From: Tomocerus qinae | Lineage: Eukaryota > Arthropoda > Collembola > Entomobryomorpha > Tomoceridae | Assembly: GCA_020055645.1 (NCBI GenBank) | Contig: CM034546.1 | Location: forward strand, 108,531,375 to 108,595,374 | Reading direction: 5' to 3' | Length of the DNA stretch: 64,000 nucleotides | Shown: positions 13,827 to 28,800 of the stretch, piece by piece | Layout of the letters: the number at the start of each line of letters is the position of its first letter | Position numbering within the stretch: the first letter of the stretch is position 1 | Position numbers and translations under genes: made by a program | The notes under the pieces: generated by a model | What the model was told of the DNA's origin: nothing | Seen by the model: the letters and a program-made list of their open reading frames with translations, nothing else | The model's database searches: none

Positions 13827-16800
13827 CTAAATATAATTAAAAATTATCACTTAATTACCAATGCTTATTTACCTGATGAAATTGTGGTTAGATAAACATA
13901 CGACTGGACTATGGTGACAAAAAAGTATTTACCACAGACAAATATAGTTAGCATATGAAATTAGTCAGTACTGTAATGTAAAAATGCAAACCTCTTCCAA
14001 AGCTGGATGATGCAGATGAAGCGTTGGAATTCAAGTCACGAAGAGTACTAGGATCACCTACAAAAGTATTAGTTGGTGGTGTAGATTGAATGTTAATGAC
14101 GGAAGACTGATTGTAGATATCGTACATTATGCCCGTGCATCTTAATTGGATTGGAGCATAACCTTCCGGAACTTTAAAATTTAGCAAAGAAATCGTTGAT
14201 GTAAGTTTTACATCCCTCTGGTCAGCTACATATTGTATTATCGGTTGATCAGGAGAAACCTGTTCAAAATACAAATCAAAAAATTGCATTTTTCATCCTA
14301 AAGAGAAATTAGGTCGACTTTGATTCAAGTTACTAGTAAAAAAATAATATCTTATCTGTGCATTAGATGCATCAAAAGATGCAATTTTATGTTATGGCAA
14401 AATAAAATATTATTTCAGAAGTGAATACTTTCTCATGAAACTGTAATCTATATCAGATTTCTTTGATGCAGCAATGCATTAAAGAAATAAATCGAGTTCT
14501 TTCATCTCTCTGTAATAAATTGGAAAGTATTAATAGAAATTCTTGAAATGAAATCTGATGCAGTACAGATTCATGACCTGGAATTTTTATATCGTTCCAA
14601 GCAATCAAAGTATGTCAATAGAAAAAACTAGACGGCAGAATTAGTACAGACAAAAGTCATCATTATATAAGTAGCTCATAGCATTATAAGTTGTAAGGTA
14701 CTGCACAAATTGACATTCAACATACTGCGCGATGATAGAAAGCGTCTGGGAGAAAGGCAGAATTGTGTCATTCGGTTTAGTAGCAGTAAAATAAAGATTG
14801 TTTGTAGCAGGTCAGGTGAGATATGATATGCACTTCTTGCTACTTTGCTCCAGATGAAAAATAAGCTGTAGTTTTGTAATTTTGGGCCGGAAAAGAGAGA
14901 GATATGTAAAACTTTTGTAAGTACAAAGAAAAGTGTAATGCATAAAGTCAGACAAAAAATGAGTGCATCTAGGAAACGTAAAGTTATTCGGCGAATGAAA
15001 AACACTATGAGTTTTTGATGGTTCTTTCTCTAATAAATAATGTAGTGTTGTAAAGGGAGCTAAGGAATGGAAATAATATTTCTTTGCCACTCCCACTACA
15101 AGGATAGACACAAGACATATGCACTCGGTACTGTAATGCTCCAAGAAGTTGGCTGCATTAGAAAATGTTTATATTTGGGGTTTTATAACTCTGCTTTCAT
15201 TTCCTCTCGTAACAGCGACATAAAGATATAAATATTTCATACCTACTATCTCTGCACCCATTAGAAAACGTGCATATCAAATCACCTAGACAGAGTAATC
15301 TGACCCATTTCCAAGACTCTAACTTTAACTACCTGCCTATCTACTTACATACGTACACAAGGAGAAAGACATTATTATTGCAGCACAAATGCAGGCAGGC
15401 GGGGCATCATTTGCTTATATACACATCACCCTCTTGCCTTTGGCCATCTAATATTTTCCCTATTTACATTTTGAAGGTTATATAATGCCCTATTTCTATC
15501 TTACTGGATTTAGAATCATGTTACATCTCAAATAGTACTCCCTAAATACTTTGCCCTGGTTTGAGAGGCATTCTAAATAGATATGATCTAAAAGATAACC
15601 CATTACAGCAAGTATTTACTTCTAGATACACACATTGCCTAATTTAAACAGTATGATGATAAAACAGAGAGCTGTCCATCGAATCTGGTCGGTCCATATC
15701 TAATAAGTGTATCTGTAGTACATGTTGATAGTATTCAGATAGGAACATATTACGATGTGATTGCTAGTGTATAGAAGTATGTAAAGCACAAACTTGGCTA
15801 CTATTCCAGAATCCATCTATCTAAAATCTAAAGTCACTGCTGTCCACATCTAACTGCCGGAACTGGAATGGAATTGACCCGTTTGTATGTAAGTTCACTC
15901 TCTCGGGATCAAAACTTTGGCACTTGAGGCTTAGCCATGAACAACTTTCCTTGTGTACGTACTCCTAGTCTAATACTATAGGCTATATGGGGGCAAACAC
16001 TATACTAAACGTATTTGAGTGTACGTATCTCTGATAGTGATAGCTAATCGTAAATATACTGTAGGGAACTAACAAACAGATATATTTACCTACCATCCTA
16101 CTTATGTCGTTCAAGTGAAGACAGATAAATATATAAGGTGACTACGTATGTAATAGGCTCATTGCCTCTTTTGACCACAACTACAAGCTCTCACAGCCTA
16201 GTTCCAATGGACTATCAAAGTAGAAATGTGCAAATGTAATGAATAGTGAAAGGAATTTTATTTTTTGTTTAAATTACCATTTTTGGAAATTACTGATATT
16301 GAATTTGAATGATTTGAATTACTGAATGAATTTTTGTCGAGAGAATGTAAAATAGATTAATATTATAAAATGTAGATATTTAATTGCCATTTCAGCTACT
16401 TGTATTACAAATATTTTATTTCCAAAATATGGTATTCGCCTTGAATGTGGAAATTTGTGTACTAAAGTTAAAATGTAAATCATAAATGTTTTACTTTTTA
16501 CTCAAGGTAAGTTCATCTTTTGGCCGGAGAGGAATTGAGCCTATCACACAGATACATAAGTATACCTTGCATGATATACCACAGAGGAAGTGGAAGGTAA
16601 TAATACATGTAATGGTGACTTATGCTGTGTAGAGTGTTTGTGAAGGATCAGTGTAGTCCATGGCCAACCTGGAAATTCATATTGAGTGCGACGACACTTT
16701 CCCCTTTGAGTTCAGACGATTTACTAGGGGCAAAGACTTAAGTAAAGGAAAGTAAGTATGACCACAATTCATGTCTACAGCTTAGTTCCGTTAATAGTAT

Positions 16801-19800
16801 CTACAAAGGATAAGTAAGCTGTCTTGTAAAAGGTGTTCGGTGGTCGGAGGCCTAACTGCTTTTCACTTGGTACTAAGTAGACAGGAGATATTTGGTGACA
16901 ACACAGGAGAAAGGAAGCATTATAAATATAATGTACTTACCTATGAAGCAAAGGTTGGTCTATCTACTCGCGTATATAAATAAGACCCTACTACTACCGT
17001 TTGCAGTGAACATAAGGTAGCCAAAATAGAAAAGCAAGGGTAAAAATAACTCAAGTGATCTTATAAGTTAGTTCAAGTGGTTCTTTCAGTTCACATTTTT
17101 TCCGTTGATAAACCAGGTGATATTGGCAGCTGGGAAAGTTTTCTCCACGGTGCAATTGGCAAGTCCGGTTTCTCCTGGATGGTAAGTCACCTTATCCACA
17201 GAAAGTTTTGGGTTGTCATATCCAATTACTGCGGGGTGGCAAACAAATAAATACTCACTCAGAAAACCTGAACTCAGCATATAGGTATATCATTACAAAA
17301 GTTGTGCACCTTGCACACTATAACATTCTAACCCAAGCTATTTTTATACTTAACAATGTTTACTACGGTTCACTTTCACCTGCTTTTACAATGTGTAAAA
17401 TATTTTTACACGCTGTAAACAAAATTGATCTGTGTTGATACTCACAGAAAGATTCACTGAATCTATAAAACAAACTTACTGAAATAAAATTTGTTTTTTC
17501 ACCTTGTGTCAGTTTACAAAATTTAACGCAATAAACCTCCGTTTAAGATACCTACATATAAATTTACAATGTACTTATTAAGCCTGCCTTTTAATAATAT
17601 TATCGACGTATAATGTAATATATTAGGTAATATGACACTTCATTATGTAATTAACACCTTTGCTTTATAGATAGGAACACTTATATGTTATCTTAGACAC
17701 TTTATCTAAATGCTAAATATTTTGTGGATGCATACCTAATTTTATTTGATCTGGAACGTTGTGAAATAGAAATGTGTTCTACTCGTATTACCCAGATAAG
17801 TGTTGAAGCATTAGAAAAGTTGAATTATACTACGTAGTAAGTAGTAGAACAGTTTTCTTTGGCTGGCAACAGTAGCTGTAGAGTCAGAAGAGAAAAGAAG
17901 GGCAAGTTGGCGTGTCGACTGGATACCTACTTTGGTATAACTACGAGGACTTGTCTCCCCTTCTCCTGTCTGGCGTAGCTAGTGTGAATATAGGAGAAAG
18001 TAGAGGATTGTATTAAGAATGAAGCGACTACCTTTGGGTATATGTAGTTAAGTAGATATGGTATTATTACGTGAACGTGGGTAAGTCTATGAAGTATACG
18101 CACAGTAGTAAAGAAAAGCTCAAAGGAAATTTAATTCCTTTCCTTCTCGATAATAAAATTGGGCTCACTTGACTTTGAGTCTGGTGAGCTGAACTGAAGT
18201 TGGTTTCAATTCACAGCAACTGCATCTATCTAGTAAATCTTCTATTTTCATTTGAGTCTCCCGTGAGCATTTATTCTAGAACGGCTATATATAGTGGAAT
18301 GTTCCGCATTCCTTCTATTATTCCTTTTATTATTGCTTTCCCTTGAGTTTATGCCTTTCTTCTCTATTCCTTAAGTAAATAAATAGCTCACGGATAAACG
18401 TTCGCAGAATCAAACAATTCTATTGTCTTTTCTTTGCTGATTAGCCAAAATGTCAGATTGCTTTGTGCACTATATTTTATAGTCTTGTTCGTGAGTGTCT
18501 GCCTTGCCCACCCAATTCGCATTCCGTCCCTACTATTTTCTCTACCTGCTCCAACTCACTGTCCTGTTCGGAAACATTCCCGTCAACATTTATAGCTACA
18601 CTCACTCAACTAAATCAGTTGAGAGGGACTAATAAAATTTGTATTGAATCAAATGGTAAACAAAACGATTTTCCTTACCTACAACTGACATTTCTTTTGT
18701 AGCGTCAATCGTTTGAAACGTTCCTTCTACCGAGACTCCACACTTGAACTTTCCATTTGTCTCTAAACTTACATTGTTCAAGATCACATACTTTTCCGTT
18801 GAATTCACAACCTGCAATATAAAGATAAAAGCGTTACAAATAGAATCATACATTTTCACAGGACAACAACAAAGACACTAAAACATTTCTTCTTGTCTTC
18901 CACTCACTCTCAGGTATTTCGAGAGTATCAATATTATTGCTCTAAATATATTCGACCTGTGCCATTTAGTCACTTTAGCACAACATAAATTCAAACAGTA
19001 TACAATTAGGTTATTTCTGTAGGTATACTTGTATGTCAATTCTGAAATCAATCTATTTTTGCACCACCAGGAAAGTCGTAGACTCCCAGGACGCGATAGG
19101 AAGAGATAGAAATGTCAAAGGAGAAGACCTGAAAAGCCAATTTAAACAATCTGTAAATAAGTGGTCTGGTCTGTAGGGCCTGGAGTGGTGCTTATAGACT
19201 GTTTGGTGAGATGATATAACAGATATCCTAGCCAAGGTAAGTGCCAAACCAAGCTCTTCATGACACTATTATTCCCTCTCCTGCCTTCTATGGCATGGCA
19301 GCTAATATAAATCGTTTTTACTGGCCATTAGTTATATCAGTGATGTGATGGTGAATGAGGATTCTATTAGGTATAAAACTCAATTAAATTTCCTACTCAC
19401 CTTACTTAAACGAGTCAAAAGCTACTCCTGATACACTGCTGCTTATTGACTTCGCTAAAACATATTACATTACACTACCTACACAGTTCGTGTCTACTTT
19501 AGCCAATACCCTAGACAGAGTAAGTAAATAGGCGAGACGGTAAGACAATAAGGAATGTACGGAATGAAATGCTATATTGGTATAATAGCGATTCTTGTAT
19601 CTATATAAATGTAGTAGATCTACATGAATTGTGGTAATAGTAGCGAAACAAGGGAAAATTCTAAGGTTGATTCTTATTTATAGAGTGTCTATAGGAAGAA
19701 GGTAACCTATTCACTCCAGTTGAGTTCATAGTGTATAATTTAATTTACGAAGGCATTAAGTGTCTGCAAAAGCTTTGAAGATTAGCTGGAGTGTTTTAAT

Positions 19801-22800
19801 GGAGAAAGGCAGAGAGGGAAGGAGAGACAAGATGATGCAATGCAAAGTGAGTGTCTCCTCTTCCCTCCACATTTAATTCTGCTCAACTATAACCATTAGG
19901 CTACACAATATCACATCACCTTCCATTTATTCCAATCTCTTTTTTCCTCTGTTCCAACATAATAAATGATGGGATATAGTAGGCATAGTGTTACTAAAGA
20001 GTGTGGGTGTGTAGCGAGGTATCGTCTGTGTATAATGGGCAGTCTCATACTTAGTCATTCAGTATAAAATACTTGTTAGCTTAAATAATAGTTTCCGCCG
20101 AGGCAGAGGCTACTAGAGTCATTTTAGTCAGACTATTAGTTGAAAAAAGGGAACTGATACAAATAGCTCTCCCTCTCCTACAACATTACTTTCACAACCA
20201 AAAAATTCCTCTTAACTACTCTGGCTTCAGTCTGAACATAATTCAAAGCATAAAACAGTCGCGTGGAAGTTTATGGAGATTTTTTCAGACAATTTTAGAA
20301 TCTGAGACTGAGTACTAAATATACAAAGATCACTTCAATGAATGGTGAGGAGGCCAAGGGAAGAGAGTTCGTTGATTACTTACGTTACGTACGTGAGAAG
20401 AGCAGATGCTACTTTACTTACTGGGAAATGAACTCAAGGACTGAATTTACTTTTCTTACGCTTAAGAAATGATCCTAGAGTGATCTGCCCTTATGCTCTG
20501 CTCTAACTACTCCAGTTTTCTCAGGAATGTTTCACTCACCATAAAAACACACTCTGTCTACGTAGGGAGCACATAAACTACATAAGTAAACTCCCGCTTA
20601 AATTAAACTCTCCGTATTAGAAATAGCACAGGGTTTCCGAGACATGTTTAATGTCCAGGCGTGAAAACAAACCACAACAGCGCACTGAGAAAACGAGACT
20701 CCGAAGGTAGTCAACATCAAACCCAGCTCAATTAAGGTAAATAGATTTGGAATGCAAATCCAGCCAAGAAGATGCGTTCAAGATTTCCCAGCACTATTTC
20801 TCAGACACAACTTCTCTATTACTCACATTACAATACCCTATTAAAGTACCTTCACCTAAGTACTACTGTACTCTCTCCCTCCTCTATTTACTGTTGTGAA
20901 ATTCCCATCCAGTCCGTTCTCCCTTCATCATTTCCGTTTCTCCACAGCCCATTGAGTCCTAATTGAATTTCCTTAAGCACCAACTCAACTATTCTACTCT
21001 CCTTACAGCAAGGGGTCCTTGCTGCCCATATAATGTCATCTTATGCTCCACCATAAAACTCTAATAAAATATGCTCCTCATGATGCTTTTGCCTGTCTCT
21101 CCTATGCTGCTATTGACATGTTCATGCTACTCCATATTTATTGCTATTAGTAGTACAAAATCCGCTTCCACAATTATATTATTGGTTAATGGACACAGTA
21201 TTATTTTCTGTACCAATTTCGCTGGTTACTTTTGTCCCTTTACTACGGACAAGTAAAAGCAGTATACTAAAGCTCTGCAGTTTTATTCTAATAAGCATAT
21301 TCTTGCATGCAAAATTCATTATTCTGATACTAAGGATTGACTAGGTAGACTATTTTTCAATGAATATATCATAGTAATGTTGTATTAACAATTCTCTATA
21401 ATTCCACTAATTGCATTAGTTTGTATTATTTGCACAACTTGTACCACAGCAATCTATATAAGTTTTAGAAACATGATTTTTTATACCAACATAATTTGTC
21501 CATACGACCTTGAAGACTTCGAATTCATTAACAATTACTAATTGTGCCTAAAAATTGATAATGTCATGTAATGAGAGTTGTAGCTTATTTAGATTACTAC
21601 GATTAAATAAATGATAATTTCTGTAGTATAGCTATACAAACACTGAAAACGAACGGTAATGAAAAATGATTCTGATCAACTACTCTTTAAAAGTAGCAAT
21701 AGAGGACGTATTTCCTAATCCGTAGGTAACAACTACATAACTAATAATACAAACGATAGAGTTATAATTTTAAAGGGAGCTTAAAAGAAAAGTGCAATGC
21801 TTTGATCATTACTACTTGTTAGTTAGTAGTTATAGTACGTGCAAATAATTGGATAAAATCGAGTAGACGGAGTTGTTTGATGGGGGTAGTAGTGGATGTG
21901 AGAGAGGAACGGAGAGCAGTTAAGTTGGCGGAAGAACAATGCTGATTGAACAAGATTTGCTCTTCTTTAGCTCGAGTATTTTAGTTCGTACCCAGTCCAC
22001 ATTTCATGTTAGTGGGATATAGTGAAACTCGTAAGGTACTAGGAATAGGTTTTTAAACGTATAGCATAATACCTATCGATTCTTCTATATTTCTATTCTG
22101 AGCGTAGCTGAATGGTCTCTAATCGTAATGTAATTTAATAGTGGTATAATGTAACTAACTAATTGCAAGTGGTGAAAGTACCTAAAATATATAGGAGTGA
22201 TCCAGAAAGAGATGAAATTGCTGATCTGTTGGTAATTCTGAGTTGTATGAGCTCAATGACTTAGTAACTAGCGAGCAGCTGTATTTTTGCCGTACATTAA
22301 ACTCCATACACCTAACAAGCACTTAAGTAGATACTTTTTCCTGTCTGTCGCCAGCACATTTTTCTACTATATGGGCAGTGGACAGTTAGAAAGAAAATGA
22401 TGGACATGCACTACTTCTTCTTTCTACATTGCACCAAATTACTATTTCCAATTTCCTCTATTTTCTTTCTAACTCCTAACAACTGACATGTCCAAGTTGG
22501 AGAGAAAGAATAGGCATGTACCCTAATGTACTGTTGACTAATACAATGCACACACACACAATACACGTCTGCATGTACTTACAACTTACAGATACACAAA
22601 ATATTTTATTTCTACATCGTATGTAGGGAGATAGATAAGTAGTATATGCATACATAGTTAATAGTATACATAGTGGCACTAACATATTTATAGCTAAGTC
22701 TGTCTGTTTTGGTTTTCCTTGAGATAATACATACATAAGTAAGTCTGTCCTGTTTGGGTCTAAATAATTGAATCTTGTCCTCGGAAGGAAACCAAACAAG

Positions 22801-25800
22801 AGGAGAGGACATGAGGAAGGAACAAAACATTGACTGACGGAGTTGCTTTGTCTTAAGTTGACTATTCAGTTGACTTGACTGACGACGAGAGGAAAGTTAC
22901 TCAACTCACATACTCCCCATGCAATACACTAAAAATACAAACAGTTAAACTCGTACTAATGACGACGACGACACAGCGAAAGAAGAAAAGTCTATAGGAA
23001 ATGCTACGTAATACATACATAGACAGCACATACAATCCAATTAAGTTTCGAATCAATTGCCTCCAGCTTACAATGCGCTTTTCCATGTTTTCTGTTTGTT
23101 TTTGCTGTTCTGTTATGTTCTGGGAGAAAGTAAATGTGATGCCACGTATAGTTGGAGTCTGCACAAATAATATGTCTCTATACGTACTTATGTGAGATAC
23201 TTAACTCAACTACGTACATACATACATAAGTAATGTAGATAATTTTTTGGCAAAGAGCTACAGTTACACTTTATCCATACAACTATATAGATATTTGACT
23301 TTTTCCTTCTCGGCTTTCTCATCACATTACGTTATGCCCGGGAATTTCCCTGTGACAAAACAAGGCATCTACTTACTACTCACTTCCACCCTATATATTT
23401 ATGTACTAACCAAACCAAAACCAACAAAACAGCAAAAAACAGCCTTGTAATTCAGGAAACCAAAAAGTGCAACAGAGTAGACAGATATTATTCTCTTTAT
23501 GTTCTGCGTTTCTTGTACGGAGGGAAAAGAAGACTAATATTTACTACGTAGAAATAAACATACCTATACCTAACCACGTACGCTACATATAGGCAACAGA
23601 CTCCAATTTTCAACTGTGTATTGTTGTTAGTTATGTAACGGGAATTTACGTCGACAACGAGTACGTCAACGATCTGACTTTCACTCTGCCTTCCTTCAAC
23701 TGCTAACAATTCTTTATGTAAGTAAAAGAGCTCTGCACTTCCCGCCTATCTATAAGAGAAATAAAACCTCTCTCGCTCAAAATAAACGCTAACTTTATTT
23801 TATTATTATTACTGCTTCACGATTTCTGCGAGATGCATTACATCTATTACATTACTTACGCACAACCATCTCCTGCTTAGGTAAAGGCTACTTCCTATAT
23901 CGACGGCTATTATTTCTCAACAAATTGCGCAACACAGCAAAAGTCTCCATACTGCTAAATAAGTTCCATAGCATATATAGATCTTTAATGGAGCAAATCT
24001 ACTATTTATAACTAAAGTTATACATGTATAGTAGTCATATTCATATACATTAATAGCATAATGGTGTGTATAAGGTATTATTATGGATTGCATGGTGGCC
24101 ACCTACGTACAATGATAACTGCTCCAGAAGAATAATCAGTATACTAGAATATATATAGATTATGCAGTAAGAAATAGAGTTGTTGCATGGATCCGACGTG
24201 GACGTAAACTATTTTCTATAGTAGGAAAAGAAACGGGCACTGCCCTGATAAATATTTATATCGTCCATTTTTAGAATAAATGGTCTTTCTCTCCCTCCTC
24301 TTGCTCTTCCGCCCTCAAGAAACCATCTTAATCTTGCTTTTAATCTATCTTCTCTCTCTCTTCCACAGCCTCTTCCTCTCTATTAGCATTACTTCACTTT
24401 TTGCTCCATTGTCTTCTGTTGTCCGAACACAGAGAACCCTGAAAATGTCTTCTACATCCACCAAATTGCTCTCATTTAAATATCAAATTTTTTCAAGTGC
24501 TCCTCTCCGCACCATCTACATCTCATCCCATCCTTCTTCATTCTGACTCTACGTAAATCTCATATCCATACCATCCTGCCCGCTTTCTTTCCCGGACTCT
24601 TTCTACTACACAACACTACACAAGTCCTCTATCATGTACTCAACGCAATCTATTAAGTAAATACTACAGCAGCATACTCGTATGAATAGCTGTCCCATAA
24701 CGCCAAATTCTTTGCGTAACTTACACAAACTCTTCCACTAGTACCTATATTATACTCATCTTTATGTACATTTATTTTCGTAACATTGTCGTTGCCTTAC
24801 GCAAAATATATTTTTACAACTCAATCCAACCCTATTTGAATGAGCAAACTTTTTTTAGTACACACACATGATACAGAATAGAGTATACTATTCAGGATTG
24901 CCTTACATTGTATCAAAGTTCGCTTTCTATCTTACAACTTTCGGATTTGCTACTCTCTTCACTTTCTGCCATAATATTTTCTCTTCACCCATTCTGTTAA
25001 ATGCATTTCCGGATACCGCTATTTTTAGCTACAATTTTCGATTTAAACCAGTAAAACATCTTGATTTTTCAATCTTCTTCAAACAACCAAATAAATAGTA
25101 ATTTCAGTGAAGACATTCAAGACAAAAAGTAAAAAGTAAGGATATGGAATAGCTAGGTAACAATTTAGTATACGATAATCGAGCCCGGATTACCAGAAAA
25201 GTTTTGCTTTGATTTTTGAATAGCTAAATCTAACCTTAACATTTGCAGTAAAGAAAGACTATATGACCAGTGTTTTCCATTGGTTGGTTTTAGGATTTCC
25301 CTTGTTGTAACCTTTAGTTTTTCTGTACTATGGAGTAATGTAAACTCGTTAAGAAAATAACCGTTTCATCTCTAAATCTCCAGCTGATAGTATTACCAAA
25401 GCTAATTTGAAGAAAAGAATCTCGATAAATTAGTAAATTGCTACCTGCATTTACTTTGTTCATTTATTCTTTTTACGTAACTAAGCCATGGTAAAGAAAA
25501 CCAGTGGGAATAACATAAGAAGTGAGTACATCACACACTATCTCAAAGGAAAGCTTGTATAAATTGTAGATCATTTGGTTTCCTTTGGTTTGTGCCAGTA
25601 GGAAAACCGTTTATAACTCATACTACCAATATAATGACAGCATAAACTAAACCACAGTCCATACGGATAAAGCTATTATCCTGAATGCCTTTTATTAATG
25701 GTTAATTGCAACAAAATTATCAGCAAAGGAAACGAACAATAAAGTACCCCAAAGTCATGTTATAAAATTCACACAGGATAACTTTCATGGAATGCATGCT

Positions 25801-28800
25801 TGTGCAATCACAACGAGCGAGGCCACAATTCTGGCTATTAGTTCAAAGAAATATCTCCCCAACCGAAAAACATAGCTATAAAAGATGAAAAGATGACGTC
25901 TATCTCAATTCTCGTTTGTATTACGTATTTGCATCTCTGCCTCGCAGTATTTGCTCACAACAGAAGCCAGTAAGCATGAGTAAAACGAACCGCTATTATG
26001 AAACGCACTTACCCATAGTACTCTGCTCGTTATACAATATGTTTTTCTTTGTTGGTATAAAAACCAGGAGTAAATTACTCGAAACAGACTAACAAAAGGG
26101 AAGGTAGAGAGATGACGAATGAGGAGGAAATGAATGAAAATTGACATGACAAGAAGCACATTATTCTAAGTACACACATATGGACACAAAAGAAAACCAA
26201 ACACACAACGGTTTGTTATGTGAATGCATTAGACGCGGTAAGACGTAAGGAGGTGTGAAGTTTTTACTAAGAGTGACTCACATGCAAGATGTCAAAAGAA
26301 GAGAAAGAACGGAGGGAAAATAGCACTCGAAAATGTGATTATTATGAAAAAGGAGAAGAAAGAGTTGTCGACAGAGGGGAAGGGAACAAGGGTGACTCAA
26401 GTTGACATGACTTATATTGTGCCTTACCTTTAACATTATTACCTAGCATCTGCACCATAACTTATCATATTACTCCTCCACTTTCTCCTCTATTTACATA
26501 CTACCTACTTTTCTAGTCATGCATACATATCGTGTCTAATCTTGTTGCTCCAATAATTTGCATTTTCTTTGAGGAAATCGCTACTTTGTAGGCTATAGTG
26601 TTATTTAAGCATCTCCTGCTTACATTATGAATCAAACATACTTTACTTACATATTTTAAATCCTTTCAGGCGTAAAATAATCATATGTATTCGGGTTAAA
26701 ATAGAGTTAAAATGCTAGTAAACAGTGAAGCTATTCCATGATGCTCTTAAAAGTTTTTAGAATCGACATATAGCAATGCAGACATGGAATGTTGTCTAAA
26801 GTCTGTATTTCTAACTAACACGTAGTGGAAGTCGGTTGTTAAGACAAGTACCTATGTATAATATGATGTAATATGTGACAGACAGCCACGTAATAAAAGT
26901 AAAACGTCTGTGGGTTTTTATACGACTCCTGAGTGAGGAGCACTGGGGACTTGTCATGTCATCAAATCCTGCTTTCCTTTTGTTTTTCTCTTTTGCCAGA
27001 ATATACATTTATTAGACGATGCTTATAAAGTCGAGAAAAAAAGAGTATTAGAGAAAAAAGGTAGTTTTAAATGTAAGCACTCTTCTTTTTTACTTACTAT
27101 CTAATACTATATTACTTTTTACTGATTGTGAGCTTTAGTCTGTGTATTAGATACTGAAGAAAGAGTATTAGAGAAAGCCAACTTAGCATGGTGGTTGGTT
27201 ATACTCTATATTACTCGTTTAAAGCTGTCATGCCACTTATATCTGTGAAATGTACTATCTTCCGTGTGTTATAAAATGAGATGAGATCCATAAGCCCTTG
27301 AAAGCAATGCAATAGGATAGAGGGAAGTGCAGTAAACCAGGAGACAAGATAAGAAAATAAAATTCTAAAAGATGAAACTTGAAACACCTCGGGAGGGATG
27401 TGCATATCCTTGCATATACATTCAATGGTGACTGAGTGAGAAGGATTGTTCAAGAGTGTCGAATATTGAAGGAATAACTGTACATAGTAACATCACCCGT
27501 GCCCCGAAATCCATTCTTCTCCTTCTGTTTAACATAAAATACAATAGGGAATGAGAAATAAACTGTCTTGTCTTCCCTTGTCTTCTTATATTCTTGTATA
27601 AATACATCTTTTCATATTTTGTGGTAAGGCAACTACTGAGATCGTGTCAAGTCAGAATATTCTTTCACTACCATGAATATTCCTACACTGTATCTTTGTG
27701 AAAGAAAGTTTTTTTTAACCACATTGTAGTTCTTTTCTCGTGTAGTGATATGCTGTGCATGGCAGCTTATCTCTAGAGTGTGATGTGACCCAGACCAAAG
27801 GAACACTTTCCCAAACGAACTCTGTCATAGAAAGCCAACCAGGTTAACTTTCTCATTCTCTTCAGCTCAGAGCTCCTGAGAAGGTTTAGGCCACGGAAGT
27901 GACTCAAGGTTCAATTTAGTAGTTGCAGCTCATCTTCAGTTTCCGTTTTCCTAATACAAGGAATACCGTAACATAGATGAACAACTTATATCTAAGGCTG
28001 TCCACATAATACATGCTATAGTAATAATATCAAAGGTATATAATACTATTATATTTATCTTGTAGAGAGATAGGAGTAGAGTAGTTACCGAACTGATTTC
28101 ACTGATGGTTATGTATAGTAAGTTATGTCAGAGTAAATATCTTGCAACTAAAGAGTTACAGAGATTCTTTGAGCGCTCTTCGATAAGATGAAGAAACAAA
28201 TTCACAAAAGTCAACTCTAGTCAACTCAACTCACGACAAGAGAACAAGTCGAGTTTCAAAGTCAACGCTGAGGATGTTCCGAGACAAGACAGACATAGTC
28301 AACTACTTTTCTCATTCCGCAACTGGATAAGAGGACTAAGTGAGCCGACACAAGATATATTAGATCGACTAATACATGTGTGTTCCTACATAAATGCAAT
28401 ATATCCTGTGGAGAGGAGGGAAAGAAATAGAAAACCCGCACTGATATTTTTTACCAGTAACTATACATATGTATCTAGTATTCTATGTGTACAAATATCT
28501 GTATTTATGCATATTCAAGATTTTTCTATATCTTGCACATCCACTACTATATGGAGACAGATAGTAATCTGTATCTCTCCTACATTTAGATACTATATAT
28601 ATACAACGACAGGATAGTATGCCAAAGATATTTTGGATTATTGGAGTCAAGGAGAGTCAAGCTGAGTGGAGTTCACTTTTGCTTTGAAACGTTGTTGAAC
28701 TGGAGTGAAACTTGATCTGATGACATTAGCCTAATGTATATGCTCACGATACGATGGCTACGAAGGAAATGGCAAATGCAATGAAATGACAAAATTTTAT

